A DNA stretch of 6,745 nucleotides from an uncultured Eubacteriales bacterium (GCA_934567745.1 CAKTJM010000102.1:1-6745), one strand, 5' to 3'. Numbered from the stretch's first letter, positions 1-6,657 are shown. Translations and numbers: made by a program. Notes: generated by a model from the letters alone, not told the origin.

Positions 1-3
1 ACC

Positions 4-36
4 CTCTGGGCATGCGGCAGCCGGCCGCGTCCAGAG
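4..36. other. GC-rich hairpin upstream of the surface-protein gene
   Basis: CTCTGG (4-9) pairs with CCAGAG (31-36), and inside it GCGGC (14-18) pairs with GCCGC (24-28), giving an 11-bp interrupted stem with a 5-nt loop. No T-tract follows on the + strand, so it is a poor intrinsic terminator in that direction. It ends 36 nt before the ATG at 73. It could be a stabilising 5' leader stem of the adhesin mRNA or the remnant of a structure belonging to an upstream gene outside the window. No clear -35/-10 pair is visible in bases 1-72, so the adhesin promoter probably lies further upstream. Confidence 0.35.
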
Positions 37-72
37 AAGCTGCACAGTAAAAGAAAGTGAGGAGAACAGGAT

Positions 73-933
73 ATGAGAAACATGTGGAAACGATTGTTGG
101 CATGTGCGCTCGCCTTGGCCATGGCGACCACCTTGCTGCCGATGTCCGTGTTTGCGGTGGAGGCGGGGGATACACCGCCCGCGACCGATACCGGACTGAA
201 GTTTACAAAGAAGTCTGAGCTTAAAGAGAATGGCTCCGTGACCATCACGATGGAAGCTTATGCCACTGGTAAGCAGGTCTCGATACCGGAGACGAAGGAA
301 GTGCCTACGGATATCGTTTTCGTGATGGATCAGTCCGGTTCCATGGCGGAGCGGATTGGGACAAGTGAGTATGTCCAAATCCCAACTCGGACGACCAATA
401 CCCAATACTGGAATTATTATCGTAACAACCTCTATCAAAAGATTGGCGATAAGTATGAACAGGTTCAAATGAGCTATCAGGTCCGTCTCTTCAATGACGT
501 GTACTATAGCTATTCCGTTAATGGCAATGAAATCAAGAATTCAGCGGGAATGGATACTTCTCCCAATTTGGTGTTATATTACAAGAACAATAACATTACG
601 AGACTTGATGCGCTGATGACTGCCGCTACGGGATTTGCGAGTCAGGTAAAAGAGAAGAGCAAAGGTGCCGATGGACAGTTTAACACAGCTGATGATGTGA
701 ATCATCGTATAGCTGTGGTAGGGTTCTCCTCTACAGGAAACGGCTACAACAATACTGAATTACTGAGCGGTGTCTCGATTACTGAGGCTGGCACGGGACA
801 TACCAATAATTGGTCTGTCGGGAACTGGGGTTCTTGGTATTATCCCTATGGTAAGGCTATGAATGGTGTCCAGTTTGGTCAGAGTATGCCAGCAATATGG
901 ACAGGCGCTGTTACAATTCACTTCGGACAGTGA
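73..933 (+). CDS. VWA-domain surface adhesin, N-terminal part of a frameshifted gene
   Basis: This is the first 286 codons of a secreted adhesin whose frame breaks before the VWA domain is complete. The ATG at 73 has a good ribosome binding site (GAGGAG, 59-64, 8-nt spacing). Residues 1-28 are a signal peptide: basic MRNMWKR, a hydrophobic core, and likely cleavage after VFA (A28). The VWA domain starts near residue 79. Its first MIDAS motif, D86-Q-S88-G-S90, sits after the hydrophobic strand DIVFVM. A tyrosine-rich insertion of about 85 residues separates it from the next helix (RLDALMTAA, about 177-185), followed by the core strand HRIAVVGFSS (211-220). The remaining MIDAS residues are encoded only in the next frame. 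The last roughly 14 residues (after M272) look like out-of-frame read-through ending at the TGA at 931. VWA domains with MIDAS bind protein or glycan ligands via a divalent cation; the ligand here is unknown. As written, this fragment could not form a complete fold. Confidence 0.8.
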   Translation: MRNMWKRLLACALALAMATTLLPMSVFAVEAGDTPPATDTGLKFTKKSELKENGSVTITMEAYATGKQVSIPETKEVPTDIVFVMDQSGSMAERIGTSEYVQIPTRTTNTQYWNYYRNNLYQKIGDKYEQVQMSYQVRLFNDVYYSYSVNGNEIKNSAGMDTSPNLVLYYKNNNITRLDALMTAATGFASQVKEKSKGADGQFNTADDVNHRIAVVGFSSTGNGYNNTELLSGVSITEAGTGHTNNWSVGNWGSWYYPYGKAMNGVQFGQSMPAIWTGAVTIHFGQ

Positions 934-3900
934 TCAGCGGGTGTTTAAGGCCATCGATGCCCTTACGGCTGACGGCGGGACTGAGACTCAAAAAGGTCTC
1001 AAAATGGCAAATGAGATCTTTAAGAATAATCCTATCGAGAATGGCCAGGAGAGAAATCGAGTCGTGATCCTGTTCACTGATGGTGAACCAGGCTTAAGTG
1101 GTTACGATAATGACATTGCCACCCAAGCCATTAACGAAGCAAAAACGGCAAAGGAAACCTACTCTGCTAAGGTCTATGCGATCGGCATGTTCCAAGAAGC
1201 AGATCCGACAACGACTACTGGCAATGCGAATGGGTTCATGCAAAAGGTTTCTAGCAACAATGGTACGCCTGCAACTGATGGTAAGGGTTACTATTTTGCA
1301 GCAAACGATGTGGAAAGCCTGAACAGTGTTTTCGATAAGATCAACAGCGAAATCACGTCTGGCGGCGCAACGAATACCAAACTGGATGCGTCCACCCAGG
1401 TGATCGATGAGATCCCGGCCTATTTCAAGGCTCCTGCGGATGCGGATGTGTCGCTTAAGGTCGCAAACTGCACTGGCAACAATGTGTTCGATGATGCTAA
1501 TGCTGAGGTCGCTTCTAACGTGACCGCGAGTGTTGAAAATGGCAAGCTCACCGTCACCGGCTTCGACTTTACCGAGAACTGGTGTGGCCAGCGTGCGGAT
1601 GGCTCGTATGGCGGGCAGAAGCTCATCATCACGTTCACCATTGCCCCCATCGATAACTTCCTTCGTGGCAATGTCTATTCCAATGTGAACGGCATCGCCA
1701 CCATCGCGAACGGCGACTTCACGCAGAATGCCACCGTGAAGAAGGTCGATATCCCTGTTCTGGCTATCCAGCCCAAGGGGACAGATATTACAATCGAAGT
1801 TGGCTCGAACACTACTGTGTGGGATCAGTTCGACAGATATTTCCCGGTCGTCCAGAATGAAGCCGGTGATATCACGGGCACTCCCTTCACTCCCAATGGC
1901 ACGAACAACGCTGGCGTGAACATCACCTACACGCTGAAAATGGTGAGCAAGAATGGCCAGGATGTGACTAATCCTGTTCTTTACACCTGGACTGTTAACG
2001 CTGGTGCTACGAGTGAGACGCTTGCTGAAGGTGTTAGCAACTTGAAGTTTGCTCCTACGAGTGCCAGCGACACTGAGACTTGGACGCTGACTGCTACTGT
2101 CGTTTCTACAGAGGTCGAAGAAGGTAAGGATCCGACTCCTACTCAGAAGGCGGAAGCATCTGCAACAGCGATTTTCACAGCGCGGGATAAGACATCCACC
2201 ACTGGCACCCTCACCGTCACCAAGACCTTCGTTGGTCTGAATGAGGACCAGATCGAGGGCCTGAACGACTTCACTATCACCCTCAAAAAGGCTAGTAGCG
2301 CGGAAACTGACGAAGCTGACTATGTACTGAAGTTTGCAGAGCAGGACGGTACCAGTGCCACCGCTCCGAAGAGTGGACCGATTACTGATGAACAGGGCCG
2401 CGTGACCTATACTTGGGAACTCATAAACGTTCCCGTTGACACCTACACCGTCAACGAGAAAGGCGAGAGCGTGGACGGCTACACCGTGAGCTATGCGTAT
2501 ACCGGTGTAAATACGCCCGAGACCGATGCGAAGACCATCACGGTTAGTGGTCAGGGTACTCAGGCGCTGGGCATCACGAACACTTACACTTCCACCGCCA
2601 CCACCGGCACCCTGACCATCACGAAGGTCGTCACCGACGGCAGTGAGGTCAATGCAATCAATAAAGCCGCCAACGGCAAAGAGTTTGTTTTCGCGGTCTC
2701 TCCGCTCGGTTCTGACGGGTCTATCGACGCAAGCAAGAAGACATATATCGGTACCGTTGAGTATAAGTACGACGCGACGACGAGCGAGGTAACGGCGACC
2801 TACAAGATTGAGAATCTGCCCTTTGGCAATTACAAGATCTCGGAGATCAGTTATCCCATGAACCTCGGCTATGATAAGGGCACCGGTCTCTTCCACTGGA
2901 GCCACGCCAGCACCACCTTTACCGTTGATGAGGAGATCATCCAGGCGAGTAACTTCAACTTCAACGAAGACACCACCATCACCTGCACCAACAAGTACAA
3001 CTACATTTTTGACGGCTTTAGCAAGCACGCCACTGAACTCAGCGGCACCACCTCCGACATCACGCTGACCATCCCGAAGAGCGCGCTCGTAACAGCTATG
3101 GCGAATAGCACTGAGAACGCTTCGACCGAAGTGGAGGGCCTCACTATTGCGCAGCTGTATGACCTTATGGGCAGCAGCAAGGTCGACGGTAAGGCCTATG
3201 ACTTCGACTTCGTTCAGAACGAAAAGGAGATTTGGCTGGATCTCGGCGGCACCGACAACAAGGTCTATGCTGAACCCGGCGTAAAGAACGAAATTTTGGG
3301 CAAGACCATGTACGATTTCGTTGTGAACAGCGGAGATAACAAAGAGACGATCGCGCGGCTCACCTATAACCAAGCACAGTCCGGTGATTACTTCTACTTG
3401 GATATCTATCAGGAAGCCGAACAGTACATCGCTAACTCCGTTGACCATGTTAAGCTCCACTATCAGGTGAAGCTCAACAAGACGAAACTCACCGCGAAGG
3501 GCACCTACGGTGCATACTCCCCGTATGGTGAGGACACCACGAGCGCTTCCAATCTGCTTACCAACACCGAAGCGACCCTGACCAAGCTTGTGGCAAGGGG
3601 TAACGGTGTTGATGGGTACACATACGATGAGATTCAGCTCATCACCTACCCCCTGCCCACCGTCTCCTACACCGTCTCCGGCGGCAACGGCGGCGGCGGC
3701 GGCCACAGCCGTCCCACCCTCAACACGGAAGACCACTATGGCTACATCATCGGCTATCCGGACGGCACCGTCCAGCCCGGCGGCAGCATCACCCGCGCCG
3801 AGGTCGCCACGATCTTCTTCCGCATGCTGACCGACAGCTCCCGCACCGAGTTCTGGAGCCAGACGAACAGCTTCTCCGACGTGCCGAGCACGGCGTGGTT

Positions 3901-4450
3901 CAACAACGCCGTCTCCACCCTCACCAAGGCCGGCATCATCGCGGGCTATGAGGACGGCACCTTCCAGCCCAACGCCACCATCACCCGCGCCGAGTTCGCG
4001 ACCATCGCGGTCCGCTTCTTCGAGGCGAGCTATGACGGCAAGGACTTCTTCACCGACATCGACGGCCACTGGGCGCAGCAGTACATCAACGACGCGGCCA
4101 ACGCCGGTCTGGTCAACGGCTATGAGGACGGCACCTTCGGCCCGAACAAGGCCATCACCCGTGCCGAGGCCATGACCCTCGTCAACCGCGCGCTCGACCG
4201 TCATCCGGACGCGGACCACTTCCTGAAGGACATGATCACCTGGCCCGACAACAGCGACACCACGGCCTGGTACTATGAGGCCGTCCAGGAGGCGACCAAC
4301 TCCCACGAGTACACGATGAAGACGAACACCGACAAGACCAAGTACGAGAACTGGACGAAGATGCTCAAGATGCGCGACTGGAAGGCCTTCGAGGCCGCCT
4401 GGTCCGATGCGAACTCCGCCAGCAACCCCGGCGAGGTCATGGGCAAGTGA
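863..4450 (+). CDS. VWA / Cna_B-like / SLH surface protein, C-terminal part of the frameshifted gene
   Basis: This is the rest of the adhesin; in-frame homology starts near base 890, so the ATG at 863 is probably not a real start. Numbering below is for the repaired 1458-residue protein. The rest of VWA holds the MIDAS threonine (TADGGTE, T303) and aspartate (LFTDGEPG, D336) and ends near residue 428. Unassigned beta-rich regions follow (about 437-700). Two Cna_B-like domains come next: TGTLTVTK (K717), VNEKG (E795), ITNTY (N836); and TGTLTITK (K851), ISEIS (E924), CTNKY (N973). These are the Lys/Glu/Asn positions expected for self-forming isopeptide bonds. An unrecognised region (about 980-1200) leads to a glycine hinge (1203-1210) and SLH motifs (about 1219-1376) with GYxDGTxxP and ITRAE signatures. 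There is no LPXTG motif; SLH modules would hold it non-covalently to the wall polymer. The tail is rich in Trp and Tyr. The VWA portion is A+T richer than the SLH portion. The family assignment is firm, the ligand unknown. Confidence 0.85.
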   Translation: MVSSLVRVCQQYGQALLQFTSDSDQRVFKAIDALTADGGTETQKGLKMANEIFKNNPIENGQERNRVVILFTDGEPGLSGYDNDIATQAINEAKTAKETYSAKVYAIGMFQEADPTTTTGNANGFMQKVSSNNGTPATDGKGYYFAANDVESLNSVFDKINSEITSGGATNTKLDASTQVIDEIPAYFKAPADADVSLKVANCTGNNVFDDANAEVASNVTASVENGKLTVTGFDFTENWCGQRADGSYGGQKLIITFTIAPIDNFLRGNVYSNVNGIATIANGDFTQNATVKKVDIPVLAIQPKGTDITIEVGSNTTVWDQFDRYFPVVQNEAGDITGTPFTPNGTNNAGVNITYTLKMVSKNGQDVTNPVLYTWTVNAGATSETLAEGVSNLKFAPTSASDTETWTLTATVVSTEVEEGKDPTPTQKAEASATAIFTARDKTSTTGTLTVTKTFVGLNEDQIEGLNDFTITLKKASSAETDEADYVLKFAEQDGTSATAPKSGPITDEQGRVTYTWELINVPVDTYTVNEKGESVDGYTVSYAYTGVNTPETDAKTITVSGQGTQALGITNTYTSTATTGTLTITKVVTDGSEVNAINKAANGKEFVFAVSPLGSDGSIDASKKTYIGTVEYKYDATTSEVTATYKIENLPFGNYKISEISYPMNLGYDKGTGLFHWSHASTTFTVDEEIIQASNFNFNEDTTITCTNKYNYIFDGFSKHATELSGTTSDITLTIPKSALVTAMANSTENASTEVEGLTIAQLYDLMGSSKVDGKAYDFDFVQNEKEIWLDLGGTDNKVYAEPGVKNEILGKTMYDFVVNSGDNKETIARLTYNQAQSGDYFYLDIYQEAEQYIANSVDHVKLHYQVKLNKTKLTAKGTYGAYSPYGEDTTSASNLLTNTEATLTKLVARGNGVDGYTYDEIQLITYPLPTVSYTVSGGNGGGGGHSRPTLNTEDHYGYIIGYPDGTVQPGGSITRAEVATIFFRMLTDSSRTEFWSQTNSFSDVPSTAWFNNAVSTLTKAGIIAGYEDGTFQPNATITRAEFATIAVRFFEASYDGKDFFTDIDGHWAQQYINDAANAGLVNGYEDGTFGPNKAITRAEAMTLVNRALDRHPDADHFLKDMITWPDNSDTTAWYYEAVQEATNSHEYTMKTNTDKTKYENWTKMLKMRDWKAFEAAWSDANSASNPGEVMGK
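886..892 (+). other. Frameshift site joining the two halves of one 73-4450 gene
   Basis: Frame 1 reads ...VQFGQSM then diverges to PAIWTG and a stop at 931. Frame 2 reads QQYGQALLQFTSDSD, which continues a VWA helix. Omitting one base of the CC at 889-890 gives ...FGQSMQQYGQALLQ... and one continuous frame to the stop at 4448-4450 (1458 residues). The break falls between the first MIDAS motif (D86/S88/S90) and the remaining MIDAS residues, so neither half is a complete VWA domain. There is no long homopolymer or recognised slippery heptamer here. Options are a sequencing or assembly error, a true inactivating mutation, or, least likely, recoding. The exact base is inferred from protein continuity and could be a few positions off. 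Confidence 0.8.
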
Positions 4451-4484
4451 TCGACGGATCGCGCCGCTCGTAACAGCATGACAC

Positions 4485-4518
4485 AAAAAGACGGCATGGC
4501 TTCGGCCATGCCGTCTTT
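4485..4518. terminator. Strong intrinsic terminator after the surface-protein gene
   Basis: AAAGACGGCATGGC (4487-4500) pairs perfectly with GCCATGCCGTCTTT (4505-4518) around a TTCG tetraloop, making a 14-bp stem about 36 nt past the stop codon. On the + strand the stem ends in TTT; on the - strand the A-run at 4485-4489 becomes a T5 tract. It could therefore work in both directions, ending the adhesin transcript and blocking read-through from the convergent paaK operon. Confidence 0.9.
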
Positions 4519-4545
4519 CGTCGCTGGCTCCGGGTCACGGTCCCG

Positions 4546-4764
4546 TTCCGCACACGGCGCAGGGGAGGGCTGCCCAGCCCGTGCGCCCTCTCAGTCACGG
4601 CTCCGCCGTGCCAGCTCCCCCAGAGGGGGAGCTCGCTGCGCGGCTTTTTCCTTCGGCGTTGGGCGGATCGCCCCGCAGGGAGCTCGCCCTTTGGGAGAGC
4701 TGTCGCCGCAGGCGACTGAGAGGGTGGCACCCACGGCGCAGAGCGCACGACGCTGTGTGCGGAA
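4546..4764. repeat. Nested palindromic intergenic repeat element (MITE/REP-like)
   Basis: The core has 11-bp perfect terminal inverted repeats, CCCTCTCAGTC (4586-4596) and GACTGAGAGGG (4714-4724), extended imperfectly by GTGC (4581-4584) and GCAC (4727-4730). Inside it are separate hairpins: CACGGC/GCCGTG (4596-4610), AGCTCCCCC/GGGGGAGCT (4613-4633), GGGCG/CGCCC (4661-4673), AGCTCGCCC/GGGAGAGCT with one mismatch (4681-4701), and GTCGCC/GGCGAC (4702-4716). A second, outer pair, TTCCGCACAC (4546-4555) and GTGTGCGGAA (4755-4764), encloses the core, and CACGGCGCAG is directly repeated at 4553-4562 and 4732-4741. No credible protein is encoded. Sequences of this kind recur, in my recollection, between genes in Oscillospiraceae genomes, often near operon ends; that is not verified here. 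It may be a non-autonomous transposon-like element or a structured RNA segment. Confidence 0.7.
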
Positions 4765-4787
4765 AGGCGACGTTTCGCCCCCAAGAG

Positions 4788-4821
4788 AAAAAGGCCAGCG
4801 CCCGATCGGGCGCTGGCCTTT
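4788..4821 (-). terminator. Intrinsic terminator of the paaK-ACT operon
   Basis: AAAGGCCAGCGCCC (4790-4803), GATC, GGGCGCTGGCCTTT (4808-4821) form a perfect 32-bp palindrome, about 20 nt beyond the stop of the ACT gene. Read on the - strand the hairpin is followed by a T5 tract (complement of the A-run 4788-4792), as expected for Rho-independent termination of the leftward operon. On the + strand it ends in TTT, so it may also stop rightward transcription. Confidence 0.9.
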
Positions 4822-4841
4822 CGTGTAGGCTGTGGGATCGC

Positions 4842-5273
4842 TCACAGGCGATAGACGTCCTTCGGCGCGAGCACGTTGACGTGGTGCGCGGCGAGGGCGG
4901 CGAGGGTGGCCTCCGGGTCGTCGGTGCGCATGACGACGACGGCGTGGCCGTCGCGGTTGCCGACGAAGGCGTAGAGGTACTCGACGGAGACGTTGGCCTC
5001 GGCCAGGAGGGAGAGGATCGCGGTCAGGCCGCCGGGGCGGTCGTCCATGACGGCGGCGACGACGTCGGTGAGCTTTACGATGAAGTGGTGCTCGCGCAGG
5101 ACGTTGGCGGCGCGCTCGGGATCGTCCACGATGAGCCGGAGGATGCCGAAGTCGGTGGTGTCGGCGAGGGAGAGGGCGCTCATGTCGATGCCGTTCTCGC
5201 CCAGGACCTGGGTGACCTCGCTGAGCTTGCCGGGCTGGTTCTCGATGAAGACGGAGATCTGCTTGATGAGCAT
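4842..5273 (-). CDS. Double ACT-domain amino-acid-binding protein
   Basis: This is a 143-residue soluble protein made of two ACT domains and nothing else. ACT1 spans about residues 4-66, with the strand KQISVFI and the ligand-loop motif ENQPGKL (11-17). ACT2 spans about 70-138, with DDRPGGL (77-83). The P-G-x-L turn at the first strand-helix junction is the usual ACT hallmark. ACT domains bind amino acids or similar small molecules at domain interfaces and usually regulate a partner; no catalytic or DNA-binding segment is present. The ATG at 5273 is set by an AGGAGG site 9 nt upstream. The frame stays open much further upstream, but that extension is antisense shadow of paaK. The gene begins 17 nt after paaK, so the two are surely co-transcribed. 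Stand-alone ACT proteins next to phenylacetate-CoA ligase are common in anaerobes, so an aromatic amino acid or aryl acid is the likely ligand (inference). Confidence 0.9.
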   Translation of the reverse strand: MLIKQISVFIENQPGKLSEVTQVLGENGIDMSALSLADTTDFGILRLIVDDPERAANVLREHHFIVKLTDVVAAVMDDRPGGLTAILSLLAEANVSVEYLYAFVGNRDGHAVVVMRTDDPEATLAALAAHHVNVLAPKDVYRL

Positions 5274-5282
5274 GTGGTGGTT

Positions 5283-5288
5283 CCTCCT
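5283..5288 (-). promoter_or_regulatory. Ribosome binding site fixing the ACT gene start
   Basis: CCTCCT on the + strand reads AGGAGG on the - strand, 9 nt before the ATG at 5273 and inside the 17-nt gap after the paaK stop. It decides the start of the ACT protein against a much longer in-frame open stretch reaching to 5957. Confidence 0.9.
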
Positions 5289-5290
5289 TA

Positions 5291-6595
5291 TCAGAGCTTT
5301 CTGTTGTCGATGATGCGTTTGGCCTTGCCCTCGCTGCGTTCGATGCTCTTGGGGCTGCGCAGGTGGACCTTGGCGCCGATGCCGAGGATGGAGCGGAGCT
5401 GCGCCTCGATGCTGCGCTCGACGCGCTCGACGGAGCGGATGGCGTCGGAGAACATCTGCTCGCTCATCTCGACGTTGATGTCGAGGGTATCGGTGTTGTT
5501 GACGCGATCGACGACGATCTGGTAGTTGGGGGTGAGGCCGCCGCCGCTGACCTTGAGCAGGACCTCCTCGATCTGGGAGGGGAAGACGTTGACACCGCGG
5601 ATGATCATCATGTCGTCGCTCCGGCCGGCGGGCTTGCGCATGCGCACGTGGGTGCGGCCGCAGGCGCACGGCTCGTAGATGAGGGAGCAGATGTCGCGGG
5701 TGCGATAGCGCAGGATGGGGAAGCCCTCCTTGGTGATGGAGGAGAACACCAGCTCGCCGGTGGAGCCCTCGGGCAGGACCTCGCCGGTCTCGGGGTCGAT
5801 GATCTCGGCGATGAAGTGGTCCTCGCAGATGTGCATCCCGGCCTGCTGGTCGCACTCGTAGGCGACGCCGGGGCCCATCAGTTCGGTCAGGCCGTAGATG
5901 TCGTAGGCCTTGATGCCGAGCTTGTTCTGGATCTCCTGGCGCATGTTCTCGGTCCACGGCTCCGCGCCGAAGATGCCCTGCTTGAGCTTGATCTTGTCGC
6001 GCAGGCCGGCCTCCTCGACGGACTCGGCGAGGTACATGGCGTAGGAGGGGGTGCAGGTGAGGGTGGTCGCGCCGAAATCGACCATGGTGTTCATCTGGCG
6101 CTGGGTGTTCCCGGCGGAGATGGGGATGACGGTGGCGCCGTAGTGCTCACCGGCGCTGTGGATGCCAAAGCCGCCGGTGAACAGGCCGTAGCCGAAGGCG
6201 TTCTGGATGCGGGAGGAGGTGTCCATGCCGATGGCGGCGAACATACGGCAGATGCACTCGGCCCAGCGCTCGAGGTCGCCGCGGGTGTAGCCGACGACGA
6301 TCTGCTTGCCGGTGGTGCCGGAGGAGGCGTGGAGCCGGACGATGTTCTCCAGCGGCTCGGCGAAGAGGCCGTAGGGGTACTCGTCGCGGAGGTCCTTTTT
6401 ATAGGAGAAGGGGATCTTGGGCAGATCCTCCAGCCCGTGGATGTCGTCGGGGCCGAGCCCGGCCTCCTGCATCCGCCGCCGGAAGAGCGGCACGCGGGCA
6501 TACATCCGCTGGACCTGCTTGCAGAGGCGTTCGCCCTGGAGCTTTTTCAGCTGATCGCGCGGCATGGTCTCGATCTCGGGTTGGTGCATTGGCAT
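5291..6595 (-). CDS. paaK: Phenylacetate-CoA ligase family protein (AMP-forming)
   Basis: This 434-residue cytoplasmic adenylate-forming enzyme makes an aryl-acetyl-CoA from the aryl acetate, ATP and CoA via an acyl-AMP. It has the full length usual for PaaK. Visible motifs: phosphate loop ASSGTTGK (90-97), YGLTE (234-238) contacting the adenylate, YRTRD with D301 for ribose binding, the hinge GRSDD (324-328) followed by MMIIRGVNVFPSQIE, and the C-terminal SEGKAKR (421-427) carrying the likely catalytic lysine K424. The CACGR segment (310-314) is typical of the family. The ATG at 6595 has AAGGA at 6605-6609 with 9-nt spacing; a second ATG two codons later is worse placed. It is first in an operon with the ACT gene, and a strong promoter lies upstream. 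In amino-acid fermenters such enzymes act on phenylacetate, indoleacetate or related acids formed from aromatic amino acids; the exact substrate cannot be read from the sequence. No truncation or missing motif is seen. Confidence 0.93.
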   Translation of the reverse strand: MPMHQPEIETMPRDQLKKLQGERLCKQVQRMYARVPLFRRRMQEAGLGPDDIHGLEDLPKIPFSYKKDLRDEYPYGLFAEPLENIVRLHASSGTTGKQIVVGYTRGDLERWAECICRMFAAIGMDTSSRIQNAFGYGLFTGGFGIHSAGEHYGATVIPISAGNTQRQMNTMVDFGATTLTCTPSYAMYLAESVEEAGLRDKIKLKQGIFGAEPWTENMRQEIQNKLGIKAYDIYGLTELMGPGVAYECDQQAGMHICEDHFIAEIIDPETGEVLPEGSTGELVFSSITKEGFPILRYRTRDICSLIYEPCACGRTHVRMRKPAGRSDDMMIIRGVNVFPSQIEEVLLKVSGGGLTPNYQIVVDRVNNTDTLDINVEMSEQMFSDAIRSVERVERSIEAQLRSILGIGAKVHLRSPKSIERSEGKAKRIIDNRKL

Positions 6596-6638
6596 CGGTA
6601 TCAGTCCTTACTTTTTGAGAGTGAAAAATTATCATGAC

Positions 6639-6654
6639 ATAAGCTTTTACTTAT
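6639..6654. promoter_or_regulatory. Possible operator at the paaK transcription start
   Basis: ATAAG (6639-6643) and CTTAT (6650-6654) form a 5-bp inverted repeat with a 6-nt spacer at the predicted start site. A second short inverted repeat, TGCTC (6698-6702) and GAGCA (6710-6714), lies just upstream of the -35 box. Either could be a regulator site, but both are short enough to occur by chance. Confidence 0.25.
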
Positions 6655-6657
6655 CAT

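Noticed and set aside
886..892. Programmed ribosomal frameshift
   Set aside because: No slippery heptamer, internal Shine-Dalgarno at a fitting distance, or obvious downstream pseudoknot was seen, and structural adhesins are not known to use it. It is not excluded, but a simple indel is more likely.
863..4450. Independent translation of the second ORF from the ATG at 863
   Set aside because: There is a weak AAGG six bases upstream, but the product would lack a signal peptide and half a VWA domain, and its first nine residues do not match the domain.
1094..4486. A 1130-residue open frame on the - strand opposite the adhesin
   Set aside because: It is antisense to a gene with clear domains, its predicted protein has no recognisable domain and a biased Val/Gly/Arg composition, and its start lies inside the terminator hairpin. 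It is a by-product of codon bias.
4581..4730. CRISPR array or tRNA/rRNA gene
   Set aside because: The repeats are inverted arms of hairpins, not regularly spaced direct repeats, and no cloverleaf or rRNA-like segment was found.
4478..4845. Short ORFs on both strands in the intergenic region
   Set aside because: They run through the hairpins of the repeat and the terminators and have low-complexity Arg/Pro/Ala products.
5274..5957. N-terminal extension of the ACT protein into the paaK region
   Set aside because: The extension is Arg/His/Pro-rich shadow of paaK in another frame. The AGGAGG site before the ATG at 5273 and the ACT domain beginning at once fix the start there.
5363..6637. A 424-residue open frame on the + strand opposite paaK
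   Set aside because: It has an Asp/Gly/Ala/Val-biased composition from reading GC-rich codons backwards, with no domain, while the opposite strand encodes a complete PaaK with all motifs.
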